Program-made: the position numbers and the translations under genes | Assembly: GCA_009763385.1 (NCBI GenBank) | Contig: CM019829.1 | Coordinates: forward strand, 34,637,705-34,701,704 | Reading direction: 5' to 3' | DNA length: 64,000 bases | Source: Coix lacryma-jobi var. lacryma-jobi | Lineage: Eukaryota; Streptophyta; Magnoliopsida; Poales; Poaceae | Part shown: one piece after another, positions 33,243 through 44,600 of the stretch | How positions within the stretch are numbered: the stretch's first letter is position 1 | Layout of the letters: each line of letters opens with the position of its first letter | The notes under the pieces: model-generated | What the model saw: only the letters and a program-made list of their open reading frames with translations | Told to the model about the DNA's origin: nothing | Database searches by the model: none

Positions 33243-34012
33243 TGCAGAGCGAGGGCGGCACATGGCGGCAATCGGAAGGTTGCGTGGAGGCAACGCGGAC
33301 GACTTGTGCGGGCGTGGCCGTCGGATCTACCTACCACTTGAGTTGGTCCAGAATAACCTTAGGGTTTAGCTGGTTCGCTCTGTAATTAGATATAGAGGGG
33401 TAGAGTAGGAAATAGACTTAGTCTAGAATAGGATAAGTAGTCAGGGGAGACACCCTCCTCCCGTATCTCAGTCATTTGCTCTTTCACTTAGGGTTTCTTG
33501 CTCTCCCATCCCCTGCTGTAGCCTGCTGAGATCCGCAGAGAGACTTGACTCTGTGTACTGGTTTTTTGAGGAAAGGAGGCCGTAACCTCCTTGTCGTAGC
33601 GTGTGTTTGCGCTTCGGCTGCAAGATCGTGGTTGTGATTCGCGTTTCATTGGTGTTCTTCGCGGAATCCTTTTTCTCCACGTTCTTCCCGTCGCTTGATC
33701 TCTTTGGTTGGTTCATCTTTTGCAAAACCGTTTGAACCAAGTTGTTCTAGATCATGAGGCACTTCTTTCCACCTAAGGAATTAACCTCTAACCTCACGGT
33801 CTAGGAGATCGATCGATTTTTGTTTTGGATCGTGTTTTTGCTTCCTTGTCCCGAAATTTCTTGATTCCCGATTTGGAGTTAGGTTCGAGCCATGATCTCT
33901 TAGAGATAGCTCACTAACATCCTTGTGACCCCTCAGATCAAATCCTAGGCCTAGAGCTTTTGATTCGGAGGAAATCGGGTTGAATCATCAAAGAACCGCA
34001 CAGTTTTTGGGG

Positions 34013-34285
34013 GCATCGGACGCTGACACGGGAGCATCGGACGCTAGGGTTCTAAGCGTCGGACGCTCCGGTGACGCGTGTCACTTTCTGAGAGTTTGTA
34101 GTGGCATCGGACGCTAGGCATCGGACGCGTCCGTTGGCCATCGGACGCGCCGGAGCCAAAGCATCGGACGCTGGTTGTTCACTGTTCACAGCGTCCGATG
34201 GTGGAACAGTAAGGTTCCCGAGAGGCAGTTTTCGCATCGGACGCGTCCGGTGGTCTGGCATCGAACGCTGGCAGCATCCGATGCT
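34013..34285 (+). repeat. CATCGGACGC motif array, A 3' LTR
   Basis: Same cluster as at 9591-9860, including GCGTCCGATG and GGACGCGTCC; one unit is changed (CATCGAACGC near 34260). Confidence 0.85.
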
Positions 34286-34553
34286 ACTGTTTTCACACGG
34301 TTTTGTCCGCGGTTCGCTCGTTCGTTGACGGAATTGATTTCTGTCTTTTGCGTTGGCTTTCTAGAGTTGTCTAGTGTCCCGCTGTGCTTCTTGGAAGCAT
34401 CCACCCAACATCTAGGGTCGTGGACATTTGCAAGCTCTAGGGTTGCTTCTGGGGTTTATTCTTGGGACAGTGGCTACTAGTTTCCGTAAGGAAAATTTGA
34501 AGCTCCCATTCACCCCCCCTCTGGTCGCTTTCTGAGTGCTTCTCGGTCCTTCA

Positions 34554-35448
34554 CTAGGAAATCGAAGAGATTTATGCAAGAACGAAAAAGTCACCACGAA
34601 ACTCAAATCGACCCAATCTACATGTTCGTGAGGTTTGAGTTAAATTCCTTCGGTAGAAATGATCTTCTCACATCAAAGAACAATTAGGTTCAAACAGATT
34701 CGAAAATGAGGTAGCGTAGAGGGAGATCAAGCGACGGGAAAAACATGTAGAAAAGATGAACACAAAGAACAACCCAAGAATGCAAATCACACCCACGAAT
34801 TCCAGCCGAAAATCGTCCCCACGAGGAGACAACGGGATTATGAACTAGTTTCCTCAAAATCTTCATGTACACAGAGGTATTGTGCCGCTCTGCGGATCTT
34901 AGTAGCTATAGCAGAGGTATGGGAAGACAGGAAGCCCTAGAATGAAAATAGTAAATGACTGAGATGGTTTGGATGGAGGGGTTGCCTCTCCATATATAGC
35001 CTAATACATTATTCCCCTTCTACCCCTACTGGTAATGACCAGAGCAGGCTAACACTAAGGGTATTCCTATTCAACTCGAAGTGTAGTCGATCTGATGGCC
35101 ACACGCCTTCCTCATCCTTAGCTTCGCCTCGACGCAAGCCTCAGGATGCCGCCATGTGTCGTCCGCCCGTGCACCCCGTCCACCCGCAAGTCTCCACTTG
35201 TCATTTTCCTAGGCTGTCAGCCACCACAGCTGATCCTCAGGCCACCGGTCCGTCAGTCCAAGCCTCACGTCCACCCTTCACCGCTCTGGGTCCATCGGCA
35301 CGACAGATCTGTACTTGACCTTCACCTTGCCGTTGATCACCGTCTCCGAGCTCGACACCTGCACAACACAAGCCAAAGAACATGCACATCATACCCGTTG
35401 ACAATCACTCATCATCACAAGACCCAGATTACACCCCGTGTATCCGCA
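34554..35448 (-). mobile_element. Truncated Copia LTR B'
   Basis: The 5' 895 bp of a minus-strand SIRE-like LTR. In minus sense it starts TGCGGATAC after the tract CAAGGGGGAGAT; its 3' half is cut at 34554 where element A begins. The whole hairpin array is absent (the flanks meet near 35160). Its R region matches the LTR of element C (around CGTCCCCACAAGGAGACAAC) more closely than the LTR of element B, although it lies at the 3' end of B. Confidence 0.85.
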
Positions 35449-35460
35449 ATCTCCCCCTTG
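35449..35460 (-). promoter_or_regulatory. Polypurine tract upstream of LTR B'
   Basis: In minus sense CAAGGGGGAGAT, adjacent to the LTR start. Confidence 0.85.
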
Positions 35461-36974
35461 ATGAGTGTATTGTGAACTACCAACACAAATCATATAGAGT
35501 AGAGAAAAAGAAAGAAGAACGGAAGAAGAGAGAACTCATTCAAAAGACCAAAAGCAAAGCAAAGACGAGAGAAGGTCAAATGGAACGAGCAAAACAACTT
35601 GGTCCCCAAAGACATGGCAATGGCTCGACGCAACCAAGCAAAGCAAAGCTAGCCCTCAAGAAGAGGCAGAATGGGCTCAACACCACTAGCGAGAAAGTCG
35701 GAGCAAAGAAGCCAAAAACTGAGTAAACCAGCTAGTCCCTCCAGAAAGAGGCAAAGTCTCAACACAACTAGCTGCTGGAAACTAGCGAGAAAGTCGGAGC
35801 AAAGAAGCCAAAAACTGAGTAAACCAGCTAGTCCCTCCAGAAAGAGGCAAAGGCTCAACACAACTAGCTGCTGGAAACACTCAAGCTGAAAATCATCAAA
35901 ATGAGCAAACTCCCCCTGGACATGACCAACTCCCCTTGAATAATGCACACAATTAAATTAAGATTTGTCAAATTTCTCCCCTTAGTTGATAATGCACATA
36001 TCAAGAGCAACCATAGGAGTTTGAAAGAAAGCTAAAAGAATGCAAAAAGCTTCAAAGAATGCTATCCAGAGTGATAAAATGCTCTATTTGCACAAGTGAA
36101 TAAGTGAAGAGCCCAAATGCTAGCATAAGCTCATCATGATCATATATCTCAACAAGAGTGGTGAAGCAGTTTTAGATTTGAAATTTAGACAAAAGGCCAA
36201 GTTCACCAATGAAGTAGCATCTAGTATGAAAATAGACATGTCATCAACTAGAGCTAACCAAACCACACTGGTGAACTACCTCAAAGCAAATGTCAATTCA
36301 GCAAGCCATATACAACTCATTTCATTTAAGCAAGTTATATAAGAGTAATGCATGTCAAGTGACTGCGAGGGGTTGAAAACACCACAAAGCCTTACTTATC
36401 AACCAAGCGAAGCCTAAGTCAAAAGACTATCAGAAGCTTAAGGCAATGGTTTCGGTCATACACTACACTGCTCAAGTTCTTCCCAAAAGTGCAAAGAGAA
36501 GCAATCTGGATACAGTGAGGTGTTGTAGTGCAATCCCACCTCGATCTTTCCTTTATCTCTTAACTTGGATTTCAAATTTAGCATTTAAGAATTTCAGAGT
36601 ATATACAATGGAAGCGATTTAAACTCCAAGCAAGAGACATAGCAACCTAGTATAGCAAAGTAAGCTCAGAAAAGACAAGATCTACTCGTACTAGTTGCCA
36701 AAGCAAATGGTGAACTGTTTTTAGGATTTGACAGATATTAACAAGTTCATCATTGCAAAATCATACTGTGCTCATCAAGTTAAGTTATATGATCATAAAG
36801 AGCTTAAACTGCATAAACTAAGTATCATACAAGAATGCGAAAACAGAGCATAGTATCAGTCTGTACAGAATATAATCAAAGCTCAAAATGCAAGTATGAT
36901 ACATATGAAAATGCAGAAATGCTATGAAACAACCTAGACTGTACATCATATGATACAACAAAGTGATCCCACAT
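35461..36974 (-). other. Element B long 3' untranslated region
   Basis: About 1.5 kb homologous to the 3' UTR of element A, without a recognisable ORF. It contains a 95-bp tandem repeat (35687-35876) and AT-rich sequence. Confidence 0.75.
35687..35876 (-). repeat. 95-bp tandem duplication in the B 3' UTR
   Basis: Two adjacent copies (35687-35781 and 35782-35876), nearly identical (AAAGTCTC versus AAAGGCTC). Each spans the block related to the degenerate repeats in the 3' UTR of element A. Confidence 0.9.
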
Positions 36975-37724
36975 CTAAAATGGGAAACACACATCAAGCT
37001 CACCTCTCAACCTAGCAAAGGTTGATTGGTCCAAAGGCTTGGTAAAGATATCGGCCAACTAATTATGTGTGTCAACATGCCTAAGGTCGATATCACCCTT
37101 CTCATAATGGTCTCGCAGAAAATGAAGTGCACATCTATGTTTTTGGTCTTAAAATGCAACACAGGGTTCTTAGCAACGCTAATCGCACTTGTGCTATAAC
37201 AATGGAGGGTACTCGAGAAAAGCTCAGACTAAAATCACGCAAAGTGACCATCATCCACAACAACTGGGAACAGCAGCTAGCCGCAGCAACATACTTAGCC
37301 TCTGTGGTAGACTGGGCGACACTAGACTGCTTGCGAGAAGACCAAGAAACAAGAGAAGAGCCCAAAAACTGATAAGTCTCAAAAGTGGACTTGCGATCAA
37401 GTCGACGACCAGCAAAATCAGCATCAGAGTAACGCAAAGGGAGAGGGTGGAAGAAGCAGAATACCAAAGCCCAAACTCACGTGTGACACGAAGGTACCTC
37501 ATAATGCGCTTGACCGCCTGACGGTGAGAGGTGCGTAGCGACGACTGAAATCGTGCGCAAAGACACTCCGTGAATTGAATGTCCGGGCGTGTCGCCGTCA
37601 GGTGCAACAGCGACCCGATCATACTCCAGTATTCCTTCTGGTCCACGGTTTTCCATCCTCGTTCGCATCCAGGGCCGTCGTGGTCGACATGGGTGTTGGA
37701 AGAGGCTTGGCCTCACCCATATCA
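36975..37724 (-). pseudogene. pol: Element B RNase H (broken)
   Basis: In minus sense MIGSLLHLTATRPDIQF near 37620, YSDADFAGRRLDRKST near 37430, SLVSWSSRKQSSVAQSTTEAKYVAA near 37360 (the Glu context is TEAKY rather than TEAEY), then the end of pol with a stop at 36975-36977. Several frame changes. It follows reverse transcriptase directly. Confidence 0.88.
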
Positions 37725-38480
37725 AACTTCTTCACTATGTCCTTTCTATACTTGCACTGGTGCACGAACATCCCTTCTCAGGATTGCTTGATTTGCAACC
37801 CGAGGAAAAACGTCAACTCGCCCATCATGCTCATCTCAAAGTCCCTGCTCATAGTATACAAACTTGGCAACGAAAGCGTGAGAAGAACCATCGAAAATGA
37901 ATCATCCACATAAATCTGGACCAAGAGAGTGTCATTGCCTTGTTTGAGGAGAAAAAGCGTTTTATCCACACATCCCATTTAAAACCCTTAGCAAGCAAAA
38001 AGGTTTTGAACCTATCATACCAGGCTCTAAGGGCTTGTTTCAAACCATACAAAGCTTTGTGAAGTTTAAAGACATGGTTTGGAAACTTGTGATTTTCAAA
38101 CCCGGGGGGTTGTTTCACATACACCTCTTCTTCTATGTAGCCATTTAGGAAGGCACTCTTGACATCCATTTGAAAAAGTTTAAACCATTTGGTTGCAGCA
38201 AAAGCCAAGAGTATCCTAATTGCCTCCAAACGAGCTACATGAGCAAAAGTCTCCTCATAGTCTATCCCCTCCTTCTGACTATACCCCTGGGCTACAAGTC
38301 TGGCCTTGTTTCTCACAATGTGGCCATCCTCTCCTTGTTTGTTTTTGAAAACCCATTTTGTGCCAATAGGGTGACACTCAGGAGGAGGTGGAACCAAAAC
38401 CAAAACCCGATTTCTTTCAAATTTTCTAACTTCTCATGCATGGCATTAACCCAATCCGGATCAGATAAACCAGGTCCAAC
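37725..38480 (-). pseudogene. pol: Element B reverse transcriptase (broken)
   Basis: Open from about 38403 to 37850 with GTKWVFKNKQGEDGHIVRNK, LVAQGYSQKEGIDYEETF, EAIRILLAFA, FQMDVKSAFLNGYIEEEVY and LKQALRAWYDRFKTFLLAKGF. The catalytic YVDD lies near 37910 in another frame and is followed by SFSM rather than IIFGG. GELTFFLGLQIKQS follows near 37800. Full-length domain with frameshifts. Confidence 0.9.
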
Positions 38481-38727
38481 ATCTCAGGGTTCAAAATCAG
38501 CAACAATGCAGAATGAGCAAAGTGAGAGATTTTTTGTGACCTTAACCGAGTGACACGTTCGTCGATGCTGCCGATCATCTGTTGAGGCAGGTGTTGGCGC
38601 TGAATGTTTGTGGCGCCTCCCGAGTTGAAGAAATCTCCCCCTCAACAGCAGCTGGCACCTCCTCGGTACAAATGGTACAGCCCGAGGTGGCGGATCCACG
38701 GCCCCCAGGAAGAAGACGTGTCAGGGC
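38481..38727 (-). pseudogene. pol: Element B integrase-RT linker
   Basis: Pro/Ala/His-rich linker in minus sense (PPPRAVPFVP near 38695), corresponding to the stretch into which G1 inserted in element A. It connects the second integrase copy to reverse transcriptase. Confidence 0.7.
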
Positions 38728-39816
38728 CGTGAGTCATCGTAGAAGCCGCTTCTTGCGGCGGCACAGCAGGTGGAGGGGTGCTGGATCATCCATACCTTCA
38801 GCACCCTCGTCCTCATCATCAAAAAGAGGCTCACCAACCTCATGATCACCTGCACGCCAAAAACGAGAGGAAGGACAAACCATGGTCTCGTCGAAGGTGA
38901 CATCGGATGTCTCCATGACTCGGTAGTATCAAGGTTAAGTACACGATAAGCTCGAGTGTGAGTGCCATAACCCAAAAATACACCGTCAGAAGAACGAGAC
39001 TCGAATTTGTCCAGGTTGCCTTTCTTCAATATAAACAGTGGCAACCGAAGACTCTAAAGTAACTCACCTTGGGCTGTCTTCCAAAACGCAACTCATAAGA
39101 AGTCTTTTTCAAGAATGCTCGGAGAAAAATGCGATTGGAAATATAGCATGCAGTATTCATAGCTTCGGCCCATATCTCCTAGGAGTCCTATGCTCATCGA
39201 GCATTGTCCTGGCCATCTCTACAAGGGTCCAATTTTCCTCTCTACAACACCATTTTGGGGCGGTGTGTAGGGAGAAGAAAATTGATGCTCCAAACCCAAA
39301 GAGTTACAAAACTTCTCAAAATCCAAATTCTTGAATTCGGAACCATTATCACTCCTAATAGCTCGCATCGAGTTCAAAGGGAACTCGTTCTGAAGACGCA
39401 AGATTAGATTGCGAGCAAAGGAGAAAGTCTCGGTCTCTCAGCTAAAAAGAGACCCATGAATATCTCGAAAAGTCGTCAACAATAACAAGTACATACCACT
39501 TCCCCCAACCGAGCTCACCCGAGCCGGACCAACAGGTCCATGTGCAAAAGCTCTCTAGGGCGCTTGGTCATGACCTGAGTCACCGGATGGTGGGGAGCAG
39601 CAACCATCTTCCCATGTCTACAAGAATGGCAAACAATATCCTTCTCCATGGATAACTTGGGCAATCCTCGGATTAGGCCAAGTGAACTAAGCCTTGCAAG
39701 CAAGTCGAAGCTCAAATGTCCAAGTCTCCTATGCCACTTCCAAATATCATAAGAGGAAGGTCCAGCCACAAGACAATGAGAAATGCCAAAAGACTCCAAG
39801 AAATTCGCACGAAAGA
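38728..39816 (-). pseudogene. pol: Element B integrase, second copy of a tandem duplication
   Basis: In minus sense it restarts at ESFGISHCLVAGPS (near 39800), repeats the zinc segment WHRRLGHLSFDLLARLSSLGL ... VCHSCRHGKM and the core (SDNGSEFKNLDFEKF, QNGVVERK), then the linker motif SSDGVFLGYGTHTRAYRVLNLD. It is downstream of, and roughly 90% identical by eye to, the copy at 39828-40905. It is the copy that joins reverse transcriptase. Frameshifted in several places. Confidence 0.85.
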
Positions 39817-39827
39817 GGGGTTGGGGC

Positions 39828-40905
39828 CATGAGTCATCGTAGTAGAAGCCGATGCTTGCGGCACAGCAGGTGGAGGTGGTGCTAGATCATCCATCCCTCA
39901 GCACCCCACCTCGTCCTCGTCATACAAAAGAGGTTCGCCAACCTCATGATCACCTGCATGCTCAAATCTAGAAGAAGGACAAACCATGGTCTCGTCGAAG
40001 GTGACATCGGATGTCTCCATGACTCGTTTAGTATCAAGGTTAAGTACACGATATGCACGAGTATGAGTGCCATAACCCAAAAACACCATCAGAAGAGCGA
40101 GACCCAAATTTGTCAAGGTTGTCTTTCTTAAGTATAAAACAGTGGCAACCAAAAACTTTGAAATAACTCACCTTGGGTTGTCTTCCAAACGCAACTCATA
40201 AGAAGTCTTTTTCAAGAAAGCTCGGAGAAAAATGTGATTGGAAATATAGCATGCAGTGTTCATAGCCTCGGCCCAATACCGCCTAGGAGTCCTATGATCA
40301 TCGAGCATCGTCCTGGCCATCTCTACAAGGGTCTGATTCTTCCTCTCTACAACACCATTTTGTGGCAATGTGTAGGGGGAAGAAAACTGATGCTCTAAAC
40401 CCAAAGAGTTACACAACTTCTCAAAACCATTATCACTACAGATAGCTCGCATCGAGTTCATAGGGAACTCGTTCTGAAGACGCAAAATCAGATTGCGAGC
40501 AAAAGAGAAAGTCTCGGTTTTCTTAGCTAAAAAGAAAACCCACGAATATCTCGAAAAATCATCAACAACAACAAGCACGTACCACATCCCCCAACCGAGC
40601 TCACCCGAGCCGGACCAACAAGGTCCATGTGTAAAAGCTCTCCAGGGCGCTTAGTCATTACCTGAGTCACTGGATGGTGAGGAGCGGCAACAATCTTCCC
40701 ATGTCTTCAGGAATGGCATACAAGATCCTTCTCCATGGATAACTTGGGCAATCATCGGATTAGGCCAAGTGAGCTAAGCCTTGCGAGCAAGTCGAAGCTC
40801 AGGTGACCAAGTCTCCTATGCCACTTCCAAAGATCAGAGGAGGAAGGTCCAGCCAAAAGATAACGAGAAATTCCAAACGACTCCGAGAAATTCGCACGAA
40901 AGAAT
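39828..40905 (-). pseudogene. pol: Element B integrase, first copy of a tandem duplication
   Basis: Zinc segment WHRRLGHLSFDLLARLSSLGL (near 40800), core VVVDDFSRYSWVFFLAKKTETF, SDNG near 40430, PQNGVVERKNQTLVEMARTML, then RVLNLD and the linker ending THGPNPS. A short stretch after SDNG is missing compared with the second copy. At about 39820 the linker ends and the sequence jumps back to the region upstream of the zinc segment, starting the second copy. Confidence 0.87.
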
Positions 40906-41260
40906 TTCCCAAAGGGCTAATTCAAACATACAAGATTGCCCTGAGGATCTAAAATATGACTGAGATCGATTTAAAACAAATCTCATAGTCATCATCGAAA
41001 AGTTGCGAAACAGAAAGAAGGTTAAAATGCAAGTTAGAAACAAGAGCAACATCACGCAACACAAAGTGCTCATTAACCCGCACCGACCCACGAGACAACA
41101 CTTTACCTTTGCTATTGTCGCCGAAGGTGATTAACTCCTTTCCGGCAACTGGACTAAGACTGGAGAACCACTTGGCGTTTCCGGTAATGTGTCTTGAGCA
41201 CCCGATTCCATTCCACCACCAACCAAACATTCTCCAATCGTTTTACCTACATCAACAAAA
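40906..41260 (-). pseudogene. pol: Element B protease (active site destroyed)
   Basis: The downstream part is intact (GCSRHITGNAKWFSSLSPVAG, then ITFGDNSKGKVLSRGSVRV), but the codons for the catalytic DSG are disrupted. Compared with element C, about seven extra bases lie just before GCSRH, so the frame and the DSG are lost. Without it the polyprotein could not be processed. Confidence 0.85.
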
Positions 41261-43868
41261 AGACATAGGATGAACATACGGTCCAACACTGGGGTGAGTA
41301 AAATGGGAATTATACCAGTGTTGGGCCGGCTGCTCAAAGAACGGTTAGTTGCAAAACCATTCCTAGCACGCCTACGGGGAAAGCGATCACCACATATAGG
41401 AAAACATGGTCCGCTAAGGGAAGAGCGTCCATCGCGATACTCAAAAAGCGGTGGGGGGTAACGCTCAACTACAAAGCCACCGCCACGGGGTTCATAGCCC
41501 ACAACTGCAGGCTCCCGCTGGGCACGTCCTCCTTGCAGCCTAGGCCTAGGACCTTGAGGCATTGAACCTCTAGGCCTAGCAGCTCTTCTCTGAACATTCG
41601 GCACATGTACATCATGGAAAGGATGGTACATGTCTGCATTGTTCATTTACCTTGCACGACGCTCCTCTCTCTTGCGCCGAAAGCAAAACTCCCTCAAGTG
41701 TCCATCTCTCCCACAGTGCTCACAATGGTACCTCACCGCTCTCATAGGGGGTTGTTGGTACTCACGGTAGTGGGTGTGGATCACTTTGCCTTTCTGTGGC
41801 ATGAGCTCCTCTTGGATAGGTGGCATGGTGTCTAGTTTTGTTTTTTGAGGTGGTTTGGTTTTGGAGCCCATGTCTGTTTCTTAGGTGGAGCTCTCGGAGG
41901 TTCAACGAACACCCCATCCTCGGTGTTAGGCTTGAGAGGCTCCTTGGGTGGAATCTTGGTAAGCTGGAAGTAGTTGTGGAGTTGGGCTTCTCACTCGGGT
42001 TAAGACCACTCGACTCTCCAATCTTGCCAAAAGACGAGCACAATCAATGCCCTGAGCAAAACCTACAACAGACCTCCAGCGCACACTTGAATTGGGCAAT
42101 CATCATCCCAAGCTGCGGCTCACCAAAGACACCCATGACAAGATGGTCTGAAGGTATGTGTTTTCTTCCTATGTTTGCATCTTGTCATGCTTCACATTCG
42201 CAATCTCCACCTCCAAACCCTCACACAAGACGCACCTAGACAACAAGTGCTACCCGAGCTGGCCTTCTCAAGAGACACAATCTTGGCATCCTTCTCTGCC
42301 AACTCGGATTGCAAGCCTGCACAAGACTTGCACGCACCCACAACATGGTTCTTGCCCGGAGCTCATCCACCTCTCCAACCAAAGCAGCATACTTACCTCT
42401 CAAAGTGAGAAGGTCAGTCATGTGCTTGGTGCACATCTCACACTCATCCTCCTCAGTCACAACAATGGGTGACTTGACAGACTCAAGTTCCTTCACCGTA
42501 TCCTCCCACTTCTTCCTAAACTCCTTCCTCCGCTCTCTAGCAGCACGCCTAAGCAGCTTATCTTGACTAAGAAGGGCGGCAGTAAGTTTCTCGACCTCAG
42601 TAGAAGAGATTGTTAGGGGTCTGAGATACCTGGGAGGTGTTGTCGTCGTCTCACGTTCTGAGGGATCTCCTCCAGCTAGCTGTCGACTTCCTTGTCGAGG
42701 GCCATGGTGCAAAAACCCTCGTTGTCGGCGAAGAAGCAGAGGCCGTTCAGCTTGTCCTCGATCTTCTTCTTCTTCTCGGACTCGTCGTCGCTTGAGAAGT
42801 GGAGTCGTCATCCGAGTCGTTGACGTCGCTGAGCGTGGCGAAGAAGCCACGCTGCTCAGCCTGGGCTTCTCCAAGTACTTCTTCTTGATGTACTCCTTGT
42901 TGAAGACGCCTTCTGCTTGTGCTTCGCGGGGACGTACTTCTCCTCGCGCTTGCCGGAGTCGTATTTGTGCCCATGATCGCCCTTCCCAAAAGCTTGCTTG
43001 TTCTCTTGGGACAGTTGGTGATGAAGTGGTTGGGGTCGCCGCACTCGAAGCATCCAGAGCGTCCTCCTCCGAGGCGACGGTTCATGCGGTTGTTGTGGAA
43101 CCGCGAGAACCGGTTGGCGAGTAAACCGCAACTCGTCATCCCCCATGAACTCCAACTGCTCTCTGTGACAGAAAGAAGAGAAGAAAGTGCAAATCCTCCA
43201 AGAGGGGTTAGCAGAAGAGCCAGAAAGCAAAGCATTGACGGGCCAGAAGGATTCTCATAAGAATCCCTCGTCATGGCGTCAATCTCATGGACTTGAGCTA
43301 CTAAAGAGCTTGTCGCATGTGAGGGTCTCATAGTTAGGTGATTCGATGATCGCCTGAACCTTTGAGTCCCACACCGACCCGATCGAGAGTGTTAAAAGCT
43401 TCAAAGCCCTCTCATGATCGTCGAAAGGCAACAGCTCCTTGTTAGCTCTCATCATGTTGACAATCACTTGAAAGCGAGCGAATAAACTCTCTATGCTCTC
43501 GCAGGCATGTGTCGAAAGTTCTCATACTCCCGCTTGTGCGACTCGTAGAGAGGGGATTTTACTTAAGAGGTTCCCTCATGGAAACGCATGAGGGTCGCCC
43601 AAATCTCATGAGCCGTGGGGAAATGAGAAAACGCGATCGAAGTCAGAGACACTCCAACACGAGAAAAGAGCATATGGGCTCGGCTATTGGCATCATGCTC
43701 ATCGATCTGCAACTGAGTAACAGGAGTAGCCAGAACCCACGTAATCTTCCTTGTTGCAAATCTCCCAGACAGAAGCACTCATGCTTCTAAAGATAGGCCG
43801 GCATGCGTATCTTCCAATACGCATAGTTCGTCCCATCGAAAAACGGCGTTTCCCACGCCGCGATCCAT
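41261..43868 (-). pseudogene. gag: Element B gag (broken)
   Basis: In minus sense from an ATG at 43866-43868. Conserved blocks: TNYAYWK near 43820, RMRANKELLPFDDHERALKLL near 43450, CDKLFSS, first knuckle CFECGDPNHFITNC near 43050, acidic SDDDS stretch, coiled-coil block AALLSQDKLLRRAARE, then the second knuckle CEHCGRDGHLREFC near 41710 and DMYHPFHDVHVPN near 41640. Many stops and frameshifts. It precedes the protease and follows the primer-binding site at 43918-43929. Confidence 0.85.
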
Positions 43869-43917
43869 GTCGCCTTCTGTGGATCTGGAACCGGCTAAGG
43901 TGGAAGATCCTTAACCC

Positions 43918-43929
43918 GCTCCGATACCA
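43918..43929 (-). promoter_or_regulatory. Primer-binding site of element B
   Basis: In minus sense TGGTATCGGAGC, next to the LTR end; same tRNA-Met type as element A. Confidence 0.9.
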
Positions 43930-44334
43930 ATTGAAGGACGAGAATGCTAAAGCAAGGCGACCAGAGGGGGGGTGAATGGGAGCCTAAAAAATTTCTATCG
44001 AAATTTGGCCTTTGTCCCAAAAATCAACCCCGAAAGCTTTTTACCGAAACCGTGATGCCCACGACCCTTGAAAGAGGGGTGGATGATCCCTAGGATCACA
44101 GCGAGGCACCACAAAGCAAGAGCGAACCAAACACCAAAAGCACGTCTCAAGTTCGACCCCAAAACCGACTCCGAACGTAGATAGAGAGCTACGTCGAGAA
44201 ATCTCCCATACATATGCTAACAAGTAGCAAAGATACCTAGAGAGGTTACTTGGTCACTCAAGGGCCAAACGAGAAGTCCGGAAACCAAGCGGAGAAGCCG
44301 GGAGAGCAAACACACTAAAACTCCAACACTTAAC

Positions 44335-44600
44335 CAAATCCCGGACTGTCGCGGGTACGATCCCGGACTGTCCGGCTCAACTGCAGACTGTCCGCAGGGG
44401 ATGGCGGACTGTCCGCCGGGAAAATCCCCGAAACAGCACCGCTGCTGAAAGTCCCCTGGACGGTCCCGGACTGTCCGTGGATGACAACGGCGGACTGTCC
44501 GCCGGTCAATCTGACCACAGACAGTCGAGCTGCGCAGCCACGATCTTGCTCGAGCCCGACGCGCGGACCGCCGCGGGCACAAAACGGCGGACTGTCCGCG
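44335..44600 (-). repeat. CGGACTGTCCG motif array, B LTR
   Basis: About eight copies of the near-palindrome CGGACTGTCCG, several extended to the perfect GCGGACTGTCCGC (44405, 44489, 44586 regions). It sits in the LTR position occupied by CATCGGACGC in A and C. Confidence 0.85.

Larger units (their letters stand above)
8148..34553 (+). mobile_element. Copia element A (SIRE-like), interrupted by G1
   Basis: Full-length Copia element with LTRs of 1987 and 1981 bp. Order: 5' LTR, primer-binding site, gag, protease, integrase, [chromovirus G1], reverse transcriptase, RNase H, long 3' UTR, polypurine tract, 3' LTR. Protease-integrase-RT-RNase H order defines Copia. After removal of G1 (14263-29208 plus one target copy) it is about 11.5 kb. 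Both LTRs carry the same hairpin array and CATCGGACGC array, so they are a genuine pair. No target-site duplication is seen: CTTCC precedes 8148 and CTAGG follows 34553. The coding frames are broken. Confidence 0.9.
32573..34553 (+). mobile_element. Copia A 3' LTR
   Basis: 1981 bp, starting TGCGGATACATGGG and ending GGTCCTTCA; it pairs with 8148-10134. It contains the six-unit hairpin array and the CATCGGACGC array in the same places as the 5' LTR. It ends at 34553 and is followed directly by a truncated minus-strand LTR. Confidence 0.92.
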
